Below, piece by piece: positions 1-7,417 of a stretch of 64,000 nucleotides of DNA. A program made the position numbers and the translations under genes. Location: contig NZ_RAIR01000006.1 of assembly GCF_003625485.1 (NCBI RefSeq), positions 124,001 to 188,000 of the forward strand. Direction: 5' to 3'. The notes below the pieces were generated by a model. The model saw only the letters and a list, made by a program, of their open reading frames with translations, was not told the origin of the DNA and did no database searches. Each line of letters starts with the position of its first letter. Within the stretch, counting starts at the first letter, position 1. This DNA is from Butyrivibrio sp. CB08 (lineage in GTDB: Bacteria; Bacillota; Clostridia; Lachnospirales; Lachnospiraceae).

Positions 1-197
1 CCAGTAGCCTTGAATCTTGCGTCAAGATGCTTCTGTATAAGCTCCCAGATTGCGTATCCTGCAGGCTTGATAACCATGCAGCCCTTGATGTTTGAGTAGC
101 TTACAAGGTCAGCCTTGATACATACGTCAGTGTACCATTGTGTGAAATCCTCATCCATGGATGTGATCTCTGCAACTAATTTCTTGTTGTCTGCCAT
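1..197 (-). CDS. proS: Prolyl-tRNA synthetase, N-terminal 65 residues (partial)
   Basis: This is the 5' end of a gene that leaves the window on the left. The first residues ([20 protein letters not shown], then WYTDVC and [14 protein letters not shown]) match the start of the ProS class II synthetases that lack the editing insert. The enzyme charges tRNA-Pro with proline in the cytoplasm. The ATG at 195-197 follows a GAGGAGAAAG ribosome binding site. The leader upstream is a T-box, the usual regulator of aminoacyl-tRNA synthetase genes in Firmicutes, which supports the call. Catalytic motifs lie outside the window. Confidence 0.9.
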   Translation of the reverse strand, partial: MADNKKLVAEITSMDEDFTQWYTDVCIKADLVSYSNIKGCMVIKPAGYAIWELIQKHLDARFKAT

Positions 198-242
198 TTC
201 TTTCTCCTCTTTTCTTTTTATGAAGTAGTGGATACGAGGTTT

Positions 243-480
243 TAGAAATTAAAAAGAGCCTTCGCATCCCTAATAACAGGGACCGAAAGCTCGGCGGTAC
301 CACCCTATTTAAACCTGCAAAAGCAGATTTCACTTCATTTCACCCTTAACGCGGGAAACGCTGTACTTATGCGTTAGCTTTCATACAGGACTCCAAGGCA
401 GGTTCGCTGATTTTCCGTAAGAGCCTCGCACCAATGGCTCTCTCTCTGAAACGTGATTACAGTTACTATTCCTCTTCAAC
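243..480 (-). promoter_or_regulatory. T-box leader of proS
   Basis: On the minus strand the conserved T-box core AGGGTGGTACCGCC lies at about 290-310. It is followed by a terminator hairpin (GTCCCTG-TTATTAGGGA region) and GCTCTTTTT ending near 250. Further upstream are stem I-like segments (GAGAGCC/GGCTC around 415-445). T-boxes bind uncharged tRNA and switch between antiterminator and terminator. A CCT triplet, a proline codon, occurs in the candidate specifier region near 400; I could not fold the RNA to prove it is the specifier. Confidence 0.85.
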
Positions 481-502
481 GTCTTTGATTATATTAAAGT
501 TG

Positions 503-531
503 ATTTTAGTTATATTTACTTTTCTTGTCAA
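503..531 (-). promoter_or_regulatory. Probable promoter of the T-box-proS transcript
   Basis: On the minus strand TTGACA (531-526) is followed after 17 bases by TAAAAT (508-503), just upstream of the T-box and just downstream of the sugar kinase stop codon. Confidence 0.55.
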
Positions 532-544
532 TAACTATTACAAT

Positions 545-1567
545 TTAACGATTAAGCTCGCTGGTAGGACCATCACTGTGGTGATTTCTGATAATGCCGT
601 CAATTACCTGAAGATCGCATGCTGGGAGGTCTCCAGGAACAGTATTCTTGGCACTTGATGTGGCATTGCCATAGTAAAGGGCCTTCTGGGGATCCTCGTA
701 CTTAAGAAGTCCGTACAGAACTCCTGATACATAGGCATCTCCTGATCCAATCCTGTCTATTACATCTATTCCCTTATAGGGCTCTTCTGTGTAGAACCGA
801 TCCTCCCTGGCACTGTAGATAGTAGAAGTAAAGTTGTGCTTTTTAGGGCTTATGACCTCTCTCTGGGTTGTACAGACTATTTTTACCGGATACTCTTTGG
901 TGTAGCTCTTCATAATATCAGAGAGGTCTCCCTCTTTTTGCATCATTCGTCTTGAGGTCTCCTCTGAAACAAACAAAATGTCCACATATGGGAGAATTGC
1001 CTTAATTGATGCCCTGGCATCTTCTTCGCTCCAGAGGTTTGCTCTGTAGTTACAGTCAAAAGAGACTGTGGCTCCTGCAGCCTTAAAGCGCCTGATAAGC
1101 TCTGTGGTCACTTCTCTGGTGTTGTCGTTAAGTGCCAGAGTTATGCCACTTGTGTGGAACATCCTGGTATTGGTATAGACACTGTCTGGGATCTCGTCTA
1201 AAGAAATTCTGGTGATAGAGGAATTCATCCTGTCATAAACTATTGAAGGCTTACGTGGTGCTGCGCCATTCTCATAATAGTATATGCCAAGTCTTGCCTC
1301 TGGCGAGTCGTCATAGATAAGGTAGTCATCTGACACACCTTCAAATCTGATCCTGTTCTTGATGAATGTGCCAAGAGAATTGGCTGGAAGCCTTGATATA
1401 ACGCCGGTGCGAAGCCCCAAAAGAGCTACACCCGACGCTACATTAAGCTCAGAGCCACCTGCACGCTTATCAAACACATCTCCCCGAGTCATAAGCTCGT
1501 AATTGGGAGGAGAAAGTCGCAGCATAATCTCTCCAAATGTTAAAAGATCAAATCTTCCATCTCCCAT
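545..1567 (-). CDS. kdgK: PfkB-family sugar kinase, probable 2-keto-3-deoxygluconate kinase
   Basis: A 340-residue cytoplasmic ribokinase-fold kinase. The N-terminal AGGSELNVA motif (residues 36-44) and C-terminal DRIGSGDAYVSG motif (271-282, catalytic base Asp277, anion hole GSGD) are the two PfkB signatures. Overall similarity, including the FGEIMLRLSPP start, is to KdgK, which phosphorylates 2-keto-3-deoxygluconate from pectin or uronate breakdown; a related ketose or ribose kinase is possible. The ATG follows TTAGGAGGCC. No other uronate gene lies nearby. A LacI-type palindrome and a hairpin precede the gene, suggesting sugar-responsive control. Confidence 0.75.
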   Translation of the reverse strand: MGDGRFDLLTFGEIMLRLSPPNYELMTRGDVFDKRAGGSELNVASGVALLGLRTGVISRLPANSLGTFIKNRIRFEGVSDDYLIYDDSPEARLGIYYYENGAAPRKPSIVYDRMNSSITRISLDEIPDSVYTNTRMFHTSGITLALNDNTREVTTELIRRFKAAGATVSFDCNYRANLWSEEDARASIKAILPYVDILFVSEETSRRMMQKEGDLSDIMKSYTKEYPVKIVCTTQREVISPKKHNFTSTIYSAREDRFYTEEPYKGIDVIDRIGSGDAYVSGVLYGLLKYEDPQKALYYGNATSSAKNTVPGDLPACDLQVIDGIIRNHHSDGPTSELNR

Positions 1568-1612
1568 AGCAGGCCTCCTAAAATAGTTCCATCAAAAAAC
1601 TAGTTACAAAGG

Positions 1613-1653
1613 AAAAAACTTACTGACACCTTGATGATATCAGTAAGTTTTTT
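1613..1653 (-). terminator. Perfect 14-bp hairpin with T-runs in the kdgK leader
   Basis: AAAAAACTTACTGA (1613-1626) is exactly repeated in inverse at 1640-1653, with a 13-base loop and T-runs on both strands. It may end the transcript of the small membrane gene upstream. If kdgK is transcribed from upstream of 1673, it instead lies in the kdgK leader and could act as an attenuator. Confidence 0.7.
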
Positions 1654-1655
1654 CT

Positions 1656-1673
1656 AGTGTAAGCACTTACACT
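1656..1673. promoter_or_regulatory. LacI-family-type operator palindrome
   Basis: AGTGTAAG-CA-CTTACACT is a perfect 8-bp inverted repeat with a 2-base centre. Its core TGTAAGCACTTACA is close to the TGTAAGCGNTTACA form bound by LacI/GalR-family repressors and CcpA. It lies 89 bases upstream of the kdgK start. A weak promoter-like pair (TTGGTC at 1706-1701 and AATAAA at 1682-1677, 18 apart) would place it over the start of transcription. Confidence 0.6.
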
Positions 1674-1739
1674 GTCTTTATTGTTGAATATCTTGAACAA
1701 GACCAATATGAGAACCCGGGAGGGTGGGGACTGCTTTGT

Positions 1740-1943
1740 TCAGGCAACTACTGCCTTTCTTACATTGATCTGAATGTATTTCTTCTTATCCATCTTCTTA
1801 ATGAAGTGATAGATGATAACTGCGAGAACTGCTACTCCAAAAACTATTCCAAATACAGGATAGAATGCGCTCATTCCAAAAATTGTAAGTCCCTCAAATA
1901 CCAATGTCATGATGATGAATAACTTTGCTAATGTCTTTGCCAT
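1740..1943 (-). CDS. Small hydrophobic membrane protein, function unknown
   Basis: 67 residues. Two hydrophobic segments (about 7-25 and 28-47) are followed by a basic tail (FIKKMDKKKY...VRKAVVA), consistent with a two-pass membrane protein with a positively charged cytoplasmic end. The ATG at 1941-1943 has a strong AAAGGAGAG site 8 bases upstream, so it is probably translated. I do not recognise a family. It ends 173 bases before kdgK and is separated from it by a hairpin, so it is probably its own unit. Confidence 0.6.
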   Translation of the reverse strand: MAKTLAKLFIIMTLVFEGLTIFGMSAFYPVFGIVFGVAVLAVIIYHFIKKMDKKKYIQINVRKAVVA

Positions 1944-2087
1944 ATCTTTTCTCTCCTTTCAGAGTTTGAATTTGTTTTTGTGTTTTTTGATTACACTTAT
2001 TTATACGAGAGAGAAAAAATCGTGGCAAAAAATTTTTAAAATTATTTTTTGAGAGGGCTAATATTTGAAAAGTTATAAAAACTTTAT

Positions 2088-2132
2088 TTGATTAACGTGT
2101 TATAGCTGTGTATAATAATCTTCGTTATAACG
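2088..2132 (+). promoter_or_regulatory. Promoter of the DUF975 gene with an overlapping palindrome
   Basis: TTGATT (2088-2093) and TATAAT (2111-2116) are separated by 17 bases. A 10-bp perfect palindrome CGTTATAACG (2123-2132) sits at the expected start of transcription, a typical place for a repressor site; no regulator can be named. Confidence 0.6.
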
Positions 2133-2157
2133 TATGAAAAAAAAGGAGGTTTCAGTT

Positions 2158-2877
2158 ATGTGGTCAATTAAAGAACTGAAAGAGAAAGGCAAAGCAGCCT
2201 TCAAAGGTAACTATTGGAAATGTGTTCTTGTTGCTCTTATTCTTACAATAATTGCAGCAGGTTCATCAGGCGGATCATCTTCAAATACAACAAGACAGCT
2301 TCAGGAGAGCTCTTCAGAGATGACTCCAGAGCAGGCAGCTGCACTTCTTGCAGTTTCTGTAGGTATTTTGGTATTTGTTTTAGTATGGATTCTTCTCAAG
2401 ATATTCCTGCTTAACATTGTAGAGGTAGGATGTTACAACTTCTTTAAGAACAATCTTGTAAGAGAGGGTGTAGATCTTTCAGAGATCAAGGCAGCATTTG
2501 GTGCAAACTACAAGAGATCAGCTCTTACAATGTTCCTTCGCAACCTTTACACAGCACTCTGGACACTTCTGTTGATCATTCCAGGTATTGTAAAGAGCTA
2601 TTCCTATGCGATGGTTCCATTCCTCATCATTGATGAGCCAGATCTCTCAGCTAACGAGATCATCACTCGTTCAAGAGAGATGATGAACGGACACAAGTGG
2701 AGAACATTCTTACTTGATCTCTCCTTCGTCGGATGGATTCTTCTTACAATCATCACTTGCGGAATCGTTGGTGTATTCTGGACCAACCCTTACATGTATT
2801 CCACAAGAGCAGCTCTCTACCACGAGCTCAGAGGAACAACCGCAGCTCCTGCAGAAGCACCAGTTGTAACAGAGTAA
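2158..2877 (+). CDS. DUF975-family integral membrane protein
   Basis: 239 residues counted from the ATG at 2158, which follows AAAAGGAGG by 10 bases; an in-frame ATG at 2134 lies upstream of that site and is unlikely to be used. The MWSIKELKEKGKAAFKGNYWK start, hydrophobic segments near 20-37, 60-85, 125-150 and 190-215, and the YSYAMVPFLIIDEP stretch are typical of DUF975 proteins. Those are four-to-six-pass membrane proteins of unknown function common in clostridia. It converges on nrdG across a long palindrome that starts in its last codons. Confidence 0.8.
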   Translation: MWSIKELKEKGKAAFKGNYWKCVLVALILTIIAAGSSGGSSSNTTRQLQESSSEMTPEQAAALLAVSVGILVFVLVWILLKIFLLNIVEVGCYNFFKNNLVREGVDLSEIKAAFGANYKRSALTMFLRNLYTALWTLLLIIPGIVKSYSYAMVPFLIIDEPDLSANEIITRSREMMNGHKWRTFLLDLSFVGWILLTIITCGIVGVFWTNPYMYSTRAALYHELRGTTAAPAEAPVVTE

Positions 2878-3136
2878 TCTGTGATGGTGGTGGGGTGGCA
2901 ATGTGTACAGCCGACTTGGGCACGCTTTCGCTCTACCTCGCTGGCAGCGGTACTAAAGTAAGCATATACAAATCAAAAGCCAAAAGGCATTTTAACAGGG
3001 CTCTATCTGACGATAGGCCCTGTTTTCATGTCTTTTGGCTTTTTTCATTGCATATGCTTACTAAGTACCGGCCGCGAGCTGAAGGCCCTTCGTCGGTTGT
3101 ACACATTGCCACCCTATCCACTATTACGGATTACTC
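2872..3136. repeat. 265-nt imperfect palindrome filling the DUF975/nrdG intergenic gap
   Basis: The outer arms GAGTAATC (2872-2879) and GATTACTC (3129-3136) pair. So do GGGTGGCAATGTGTACA (2893-2909) with TGTACACATTGCCACCC (3098-3114), AGTAAGCATAT near 2956-2967 with ATATGCTTACT near 3051-3062, and AGCCAAAAG/CTTTTGGCT with ACAGGG/CCCTGT at the centre. The inner part (about 2975-3046) is a terminator-like stem ending in a T-run. It overlaps the DUF975 stop codon and ends 17 bases from the nrdG stop. It resembles a fold-back or MITE-like insertion that now serves as a bidirectional terminator. Confidence 0.8.
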
Positions 3137-3152
3137 AGGTTGCTGTGTAGCG

Positions 3153-3704
3153 TTATCCCTGACGGGAAGTGTCTCTATCGTTGTATTTGGAGAGGACAAC
3201 GGAGCCGGTCTTCAGGGTTTCGGGAACATCGATAACTCGCTGGTTTGAGGAACCGCGAAACCTGAGCATCAGATCTCGCTTTGCTTCTACAAATTCGCCG
3301 TCGACAAGGACGTCTATCATGGAGAGGATTGCATCGGTATCTTCACTGTGGCAGCGTTTGTTGTTAGGGTCTGTGAGTTCTTCCCACAAATAGCCGGAGT
3401 AGATCCAGATGGTGGCTTTAGGGACTTCTTTTTTGATGCGTTCTATAAGTGGGCGGATTTCTTTCTGGTTGATTACTTCCATTGGTTCGCCGCCGAGGAT
3501 TGTAAGGCCTGCGATGTAATCGGGTTTCAGTGACTTAAGTATGTCATCCTCAACCTCTTTGGTGTAAGGTTCGCCGTAGTTGAAGTCCCAAGTCATCTCG
3601 TTGAAGCAGCCTTTACAGTGATGGGTACAGCCTGATACAAAAAAGGCTGTCCTGCATCCTATTCCGTTTGCAACGTCGTTATAGTAAACCTGTCCGTAAT
3701 TCAT
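3153..3704 (-). CDS. nrdG: Anaerobic ribonucleotide reductase activating protein (radical SAM)
   Basis: 183 residues, the usual NrdG length. The CxxxCxxC cluster motif (Cys26, Cys30, Cys33; SGCTHHCKGCFN) binds the 4Fe-4S cluster that cleaves S-adenosylmethionine to make the glycyl radical on NrdD. TILGGEPM is the radical-SAM GGE motif. The start MNYGQVYYNDVANGIGCRTA is typical of the family. It lies downstream of nrdD on the same strand, but with an unusually long 486-base gap that holds a repeat cluster and a hairpin. Confidence 0.93.
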   Translation of the reverse strand: MNYGQVYYNDVANGIGCRTAFFVSGCTHHCKGCFNEMTWDFNYGEPYTKEVEDDILKSLKPDYIAGLTILGGEPMEVINQKEIRPLIERIKKEVPKATIWIYSGYLWEELTDPNNKRCHSEDTDAILSMIDVLVDGEFVEAKRDLMLRFRGSSNQRVIDVPETLKTGSVVLSKYNDRDTSRQG

Positions 3705-3775
3705 GACTCTCCTCTATACAATCAATACATGTGAGTATTCAATATTTTGTTTATACTACCTATTTTATCAAAGTC

Positions 3776-3974
3776 TTTTGGGTCAAAACCCGCCTTTTTG
3801 AAAAAGGGGTACCATTAGATTCATGGTTTTTCCAATGAATCACATGAAAATCAGCATAAAAATGGTCCCTCTTTTTTAAAACCTGCGTTTTTTACCCAAA
3901 ACTATACGATAAAACGCCAACTTTTGAAAAATCAGGGGTACCCCTTTTTGAAAATCGGCCTTTTTCACCCAAAA
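3776..3974. repeat. Three copies of a ~45-nt AT-rich repeat (two minus, one plus)
   Basis: Three units begin TTTTGGGT, then have an A-run, a GC dinucleotide, a T-run, and end AAAAAGGGGTACC or a close variant. They are 3776-3815 (plus), 3901 down to about 3857 (minus, with GAGGGACC) and 3974 down to about 3930 (minus). The two minus copies start 73 bases apart. The plus copy and the outer minus copy form an inverted pair. The gap from 3705 to 4190 has no supported gene. Confidence 0.6.
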
Positions 3975-4074
3975 TCCAGCAGACTCCCCTCAATGTGCTG
4001 TGCCCACAAACAAAGCCAGAATTTTCTGACCGCCAGCCCTATCTGCTCCACCGCGTAAACGCCTCAGATACAAC

Positions 4075-4100
4075 ACAAGCCGGGATAGCTCCCGGCTTGT
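4075..4100. terminator. GC-rich perfect hairpin downstream of nrdD
   Basis: ACAAGCCGGGA (4075-4085), loop TAGC, TCCCGGCTTGT (4090-4100). It lies 91 bases past the nrdD stop. There is no clean T-run on the minus strand, so it may be an mRNA 3'-end or processing hairpin rather than a classic terminator. Confidence 0.55.
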
Positions 4101-4190
4101 ATCTATTTTCATCTTTTTCATCCCCCAGCAGTTTGTTCAGGTCCGGAAAAGCCGAAAACCTGAAGGAGAAAAGGGCTGCTGTCCCTTGGT

Positions 4191-6428
4191 TTAGCAAGTA
4201 ATCTTTGGATTGGACATATGGAGAACTCTTTCCTTGATCTCCTGTGTACGTCCCTGATTCCAGAACTGAGTTCCGATGTAACCACAGGTACGTCTTGCAA
4301 CGTTCATCTTGTTCTGATCGCGGTTGCCGCAGTTAGGGCATTCCCAGATCAGCTTGCCATCAGTATCAGTTACAACCTTGATCTCTCCGTCATATCCGCA
4401 GCACTGGCAGTAGTCTGACTTGGTGTTGAGCTCTGCGTACATGATATTCTCATAGATGTACTTCATTACTGAAAGAACAGCCTCTAAGTTGTTGTTCATA
4501 TCAGGAACTTCAACGTAGCTGATCGCTCCTCCTGGTGAAAGAGCCTGGAACTCTGATTCAAACTTAAGCTTTGTGAAAGCATCGATCTGCTCTGTTACAT
4601 GTACGTGGTAGCTGTTTGTAATGTAGTTCTTATCTGTTACGTCCGGAATAGAACCAAATCTCTTCTGGAGCGCTTTTGCAAACTTATATGTTGTGGACTC
4701 AAGTGGTGTTCCATAGAGACTGAAGGAGATATTCTCTTTTGCTCTCCATGCTGCGCACTTGTCGTTAAGGAACTGCATTACCTTAAGAGCGAAATCCTTA
4801 CCTCTTGGATCTGTGTGGGATACACCCTTCATATACTTGGTACACTCGCAAAGACCCGCGTATCCAAGAGAAATTGTTGAGTAGTTGCCAAAGAGAAGTG
4901 GATCGATAACTTCGCCCTTCTCAAGTCTTGCAAGAGCTCCGTTCTGCCAAAGGATTGGAGCTACATCTGAAGGGGTTCCAAGAAGTCTGTTGTGTCTTGC
5001 CATAAGTGCTCTGTAGCAGAGTTCACATCTCTCCTCAAGGATCTCCCAGAACTTGTCCTCATCCTTAGCTGATGAGCAGGCAACATCTACAAGGTTAAGG
5101 GTTACAACACCCTGATTGAAACGTCCGTAGTATTTATGAGTGCCTTCTACATAGTTCTTAGCCTTTGACTTGTTTCCTGCATTGCAAAGGCCTTCAGCAA
5201 GAGCCTCATTGTCTGGAGTAAGGAAAGATCTGCATCCCATGCAAGGATATACATCACCCTTCTTAAGTTCCTTCATCTTCTTGGCTGAGATGTAATCAGG
5301 AACCATTCTCTTAGCTGTGCACTTAGCTGCAAGCTCTGTTAAGTACCAGTACTTGGAATCCTCTGTGATATTGTCCTCGTCAAGAACATAGATGAGCTTA
5401 GGGAATGCTGGAGTAATGAGCTGTCCCTTCTCGTTCTTAACGCCGTAGATCCTCTGCTTGAGCATCTCCTCGATAACCATTGCAAGGTCTTCTCTCTGCT
5501 GACCTTCTGGTACTTCGTCGAGATACATATATACTGTGATGAAAGGTGCCTGTCCGTTTGTTGTCATCAGAGTGATTACCTGATACTGGATAACCTGGCA
5601 GCCTCTCTCAATCTCTTTTTTAACTCGCATCTCTGCGATCTCGTTGACCTGCTTCTTGTTGATCTTCATTCCAGCGGTCTCAAACTCAAGAGCAACTTCC
5701 TTGCGGAACTTCTGTCTTGAGATATCAACGAATGGAACAAGGTGTGAAAGAGTGATACTCTGTCCGCCGTACTGTGAGCTTGCGATCTGAGCGATAGCCT
5801 GTGTTGCAATGTTACATGCTGTAGCAAAGCTGTGTGGCTTCTCGATCATGGTCTCAGAGATAACTGTTCCGTTCTGGAGCATGTCCTCTAAGTTAACAAG
5901 ACAGCAGTTGTGCATGTGCTGTGCAAAGTAATCAGCATCATGGAAGTGGATAAGACCCTCTTCGTGAGCCTTAACTACATCGTCAGGAAGAAGGAATCTC
6001 TTTGTGATATCCTTGCTGACCTCACCTGCCATATAGTCTCTCTGAACGCTGTTAACAGTAGGATTCTTGTTGGAATTCTCCTGCTTAACCTCCTCGTTAC
6101 TGCACTCGATAAGAGACATGATCTGCTCATCAGTTGTGTTGGACTTTCTAACAAGGGCGTGTTTATAACGATATGTGATATATTTCCTTGCAACCTCGAA
6201 TTTTCCAGACTTCATAAGGCCGTCCTCGACCATATCCTGGATTTCTTCCACGCTGGCTGCACGGGTAAGAGACGCGCACTGCTTCTCAACAGACTTCTCG
6301 ATATCGCTGATCTGACCTTCTGTCAGCTTCTTTTCATCTGTTACCTCATTATTAGCCTTCTCGATAGCAGCAATGATTTTGCTTCCGTCAAAAGCAACTT
6401 CTTTTCCGCTTCTCTTGATAATCTTCAT
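4191..6428 (-). CDS. nrdD: Anaerobic ribonucleoside-triphosphate reductase
   Basis: 745 residues from the ATG at 6426-6428, which has AAAGGGGG upstream; an in-frame upstream start would precede that site. The enzyme reduces ribonucleotides to deoxyribonucleotides without oxygen through a glycyl radical. The N-terminal ATP-cone (MKIIKRSGKEVAFDGSKI) is the allosteric domain. Near the C-terminus, CQCCGYDGE and CPNCGNRD hold the zinc site, and RTCGYIG carries the radical Gly (about residue 716). NrdG, its activase, is encoded downstream. It is the only ribonucleotide reductase in the window, fitting an anaerobe. Confidence 0.95.
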   Translation of the reverse strand: MKIIKRSGKEVAFDGSKIIAAIEKANNEVTDEKKLTEGQISDIEKSVEKQCASLTRAASVEEIQDMVEDGLMKSGKFEVARKYITYRYKHALVRKSNTTDEQIMSLIECSNEEVKQENSNKNPTVNSVQRDYMAGEVSKDITKRFLLPDDVVKAHEEGLIHFHDADYFAQHMHNCCLVNLEDMLQNGTVISETMIEKPHSFATACNIATQAIAQIASSQYGGQSITLSHLVPFVDISRQKFRKEVALEFETAGMKINKKQVNEIAEMRVKKEIERGCQVIQYQVITLMTTNGQAPFITVYMYLDEVPEGQQREDLAMVIEEMLKQRIYGVKNEKGQLITPAFPKLIYVLDEDNITEDSKYWYLTELAAKCTAKRMVPDYISAKKMKELKKGDVYPCMGCRSFLTPDNEALAEGLCNAGNKSKAKNYVEGTHKYYGRFNQGVVTLNLVDVACSSAKDEDKFWEILEERCELCYRALMARHNRLLGTPSDVAPILWQNGALARLEKGEVIDPLLFGNYSTISLGYAGLCECTKYMKGVSHTDPRGKDFALKVMQFLNDKCAAWRAKENISFSLYGTPLESTTYKFAKALQKRFGSIPDVTDKNYITNSYHVHVTEQIDAFTKLKFESEFQALSPGGAISYVEVPDMNNNLEAVLSVMKYIYENIMYAELNTKSDYCQCCGYDGEIKVVTDTDGKLIWECPNCGNRDQNKMNVARRTCGYIGTQFWNQGRTQEIKERVLHMSNPKITC

Positions 6429-6475
6429 AAAAACCCCCTTTGGTACTAACCCAATAACAATACTTATACAAAATT

Positions 6476-6533
6476 GTAGCCACAAGAACAACTATATCTT
6501 GTGGTTACATTAATATGATAATACATTATATTG
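6476..6533. promoter_or_regulatory. Inverted repeat upstream of nrdD, candidate NrdR-type operator
   Basis: GTAGCCACAAGA (6476-6487) and TCTTGTGGTTAC (6497-6508) form a 12-bp inverted repeat with one mismatch. Inside it, ACAACTATATCTTGTG resembles the NrdR box consensus, and a second similar AT-rich core (ACATTATATTGAT, 6523-6535) lies 34 bases away. NrdR boxes normally come in pairs 31-32 bases apart, so the match is imperfect. Confidence 0.35.
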
Positions 6534-6545
6534 ATTAATTCAAGC

Positions 6546-7358
6546 TCAAATATTTCTTACTTCCTCAAGGCGCGAATGCAGTCGCTGCAAGCGATTCAGG
6601 GTTTCGTCATCCGAAATTTCTTTTCCAGAGAAAAAATATTCTGTATTTCGCAAACACAATATATTGTGGTTGTCATCCAATTTCTTATCTTTATCTTGTG
6701 AAATTGGAAGTCCAAGTACCTCAGCCAGATGCCTTACAGTGCCCTGGTTGCCATCGATCAGAAGGGTTTCATCTCCAAAGAACTGTCTGTAGGCGGGCTT
6801 AAAGTAGTTAAAGTGGGTACAACCCAGTACCAGTGCGCAGTATTTGTCCTTATCATAAGAAGAAAACTGGCTGTTTACGTAGTCTGTCACCGCCTGACTC
6901 TCAAATTCTTCTCTCTCAGCAAACTCCACAAGCCCTGGCATAGCCAGAAGATCCACCCTGTGCTCCTCATCAACTCTGTGAAGAAGGTCCTTTAGCTTGT
7001 CCTCCATTATGGTGACAGGAGTTGCGATAACCATGACTCTTTTCCCTTCAGTGCCCTCAACTGCGGGCTTAACTGCAGGCTCCATTCCAAGGATCGGAAG
7101 ATCAAAGCGCTTTCTAAGCTCCTTGATGGCTACGCTGGTTGCGGTGTTGCAGGCTACCACAATCGCATCAACACCCTTATCAACAAGGAACTGGGTGATC
7201 TCAGTGGTATAGCCAAGTATCTGCTCCGGGGTCTTAAGACCATAGGGAACATGCTCTGTGTCTGCGTAAAAGATATATTCCTGGTCCGGAAGCTGATGGT
7301 AGGCCTCGTGAAGTACAGAGAGCCCTCCGATTCCGGAATCAAAAATTCCTATTTTCAT
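6546..7358 (-). CDS. murI: Glutamate racemase
   Basis: 270 residues from the ATG at 7356-7358. It interconverts L- and D-glutamate to supply D-Glu for peptidoglycan. The start MKIGIFDSGIGGLSV is diagnostic. The two catalytic cysteines are visible in VACNTATS (Cys70) and LGCTHF (Cys180), with YADTEHVPYG between them. A GTG-type extension upstream is not needed. The gene is divergent from a hypothetical gene at 7418 with about 60 bases between them. Confidence 0.93.
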   Translation of the reverse strand: MKIGIFDSGIGGLSVLHEAYHQLPDQEYIFYADTEHVPYGLKTPEQILGYTTEITQFLVDKGVDAIVVACNTATSVAIKELRKRFDLPILGMEPAVKPAVEGTEGKRVMVIATPVTIMEDKLKDLLHRVDEEHRVDLLAMPGLVEFAEREEFESQAVTDYVNSQFSSYDKDKYCALVLGCTHFNYFKPAYRQFFGDETLLIDGNQGTVRHLAEVLGLPISQDKDKKLDDNHNILCLRNTEYFFSGKEISDDETLNRLQRLHSRLEEVRNI

Positions 7359-7400
7359 ATCCTTTTCTCCTGTGGTGGCAGTTACTACCACGCCTCAGAT

Positions 7401-7417
7401 TATGATAGAATAAATGC
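7401..7417 (+). promoter_or_regulatory. -10 box immediately upstream of a start codon (possible leaderless mRNA)
   Basis: TATGAT (7401-7406) ends only 11 bases before the ATG at 7418, and no Shine-Dalgarno sequence lies between. Transcription from it would start within a few bases of the start codon. Confidence 0.4.

Noticed and set aside
2733..3248. A 171-codon plus-strand frame through the DUF975 end and the palindrome
   Set aside because: It overlaps DUF975 and nrdG in other frames, has no ribosome site, and runs through the inverted repeat; it is a chance frame.
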